A stretch of DNA of 64,000 bases from positions 496,001-560,000 of the forward strand of contig JAJEKV010000028.1 in NCBI GenBank assembly GCA_021234155.1, given 5' to 3'. Positions within the stretch are counted from its first letter, which is position 1, and the number at the start of each line of letters is the position of its first letter. Made by a program: the position numbers and the translations under genes. Positions 60,833-64,000 of the stretch are shown piece by piece. The notes beneath the pieces were generated by a model. That model ran no database searches. It was not told the DNA's origin and saw only the letters and a list, made by a program, of their open reading frames with translations. This DNA comes from Isoetes taiwanensis (lineage: Eukaryota > Streptophyta > Lycopodiopsida > Isoetales > Isoetaceae).

Positions 60833-60884
60833 TTAGTGGATATAATAGTCTCGTATTATACTTAACCAATAGTATCACTGTTTC

Positions 60885-61146
60885 TCTAGAAAGACTCCTG
60901 TCTACCATCACTCTTCCCAAGGTCACGGGTTCAACGCCTCGTTGTGAAAGTAGCCATGCAATGTAAAGTTGGTGGGGGAAGGACCCACTTCAGCAATGTA
61001 AAGTGGTGGGGGCAGGACCCATCTGGGTGTGTTGTAAAGTGTCACATGTCCGATAGGACGCTGCCTTGTGGCGTGACGTTAAAATCTCTTCTTCTTCTTC
61101 TTCTTCTTCTTCTTCTTCTTCTTCTTCTTCTTCTTCTTCTTCTTCC
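60885..61146 (+). mobile_element. tRNA-derived SINE with long (TTC)n tail
   Basis: Box B GGGTTCAACGCC at 60,927-60,938; body and 3' box GGCGTGACGTTAAAATC identical to the 31.2-kb copy except about one base; TTC tail of about 20 units. The box A region differs from the 31.2-kb copy, so the 5' part may be replaced or truncated. Confidence 0.85.
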
Positions 61147-63453
<2,307 letters not shown>

Positions 63454-64000
63454 GGAATCCTGTCAGATTAACGATGAAACATTTTTTAAAAATTTAACTC
63501 CTATATCAATACAACTAGTGACGATGGCTTCACCGCCGTTTAAAACTCTATAAAAACAACAAGTATTCGTTTCAAGCTTGATTTGTTAATCATGCATAGA
63601 TGTTTATAAAACTCTAAATACAAGTATTCGTTTCAATCTCGATTTGCTAGTCGTATAAAGATGTTTAAAATACAAGTATTAATGGCAAGGGTTCGTTCTT
63701 TAGGTACAATTATTAGAATACTTGGGTTCTAAGCTATGTGCTTAGTGGATTAAACACAATCCAAAACGAAAACTAGGTACATTTCTTGCATTGTTTACAA
63801 CCACTGACTTGCAACTTTATTTCAAGATTGAAACATGCAGTCAGTTTCGTATCATTGAAGCATGTGATGAAAGTGGCATGTGCCCAGAGATCAAATCATT
63901 AGAAAAGCTTGAATGAGGGATGGTCCCATTTTCTCCAGTTCATTTATCATATACTACTTTCAAATAATTAATTTGCAAAAGCTGGGCTTGGTATGCTATT
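63454..64000. other. intergenic, nothing recognised
   Basis: AT-rich. A 45-bp stretch (ACAAGTATTCGTTTCAANCTYGATTTG) occurs twice near 63,558 and 63,611. No gene. Confidence 0.4.

Overview
This window looks like nuclear DNA of a land plant, packed with transposable elements. The evidence is a GDSL esterase/lipase gene with plant-style introns, a fragment of an intron-containing cytosolic-type GAPDH gene, Ty1/copia and LARD-type LTR elements whose primer-binding sites are TGGTATCAGAGC-like, a Mutator-like MITE, and tRNA-derived SINEs. A transposon-borne beta-class DNA methyltransferase is unusual for a flowering plant and makes me think of a seed-free plant such as a fern or lycophyte. That is inference. 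I cannot name the species.

Layout. 1-4,528: short tandem repeats, a LINE 3' end and an old A-rich degenerate repeat. 4,529-15,492: a large DNA transposon with 23-bp terminal inverted repeats. It carries two divergent genes, both decayed: a ParB-like plus DNA methyltransferase gene (minus strand) and a DUF7869-like DDE-type transposase gene (plus strand). Its introns and central intergenic region contain a palindrome (core TATTCYRGAATA) repeated many times, partly at exactly 42-bp spacing. A 3-kb 5'-truncated LINE sits in the central intergenic region. 12,998-25,707: the transposase 3' half plus a non-autonomous LTR element (LARD) occur twice in tandem. The junctions fit unequal crossing-over between a 59-bp LTR scrap inside the transposase gene and the LARD LTR. 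26,110-27,697: the GDSL gene, the only gene here that reads intact (353 aa, five exons). 28-35 kb: AT-rich DNA, a SINE, a LINE 3' end, an alpha/beta-hydrolase fragment and a foldback repeat. 35,481-45,818: a Ty1/copia element with a perfect 5-bp target duplication (ACAAC), broken by two insertions of a foldback-headed repeat family. The larger insertion carries a tRNA-like SINE head flanked by a very regular heat-shock-element-like array. 47,143-48,238: an ORF1-only LINE derivative. 51,881-56,609: a second Ty1/copia element (minus) with target duplication CTGTC. 56.9-61.2 kb: SINEs and a 1.1-kb LTR with its primer-binding site. 62,723-63,453: a GAPDH pseudogene fragment.

The most interesting system is the 4.5-15.5 kb transposon. 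It combines a putative DDE transposase, a ParB-like/methyltransferase fusion protein and a helically phased palindrome array in the region between the two genes and in an intron. This suggests an element that marks or recognises its own DNA. This copy is inactive: it has frameshifts, mostly in A-runs, and TAG stops at codons that were probably CAG. Some A-run frameshifts could be assembly errors.
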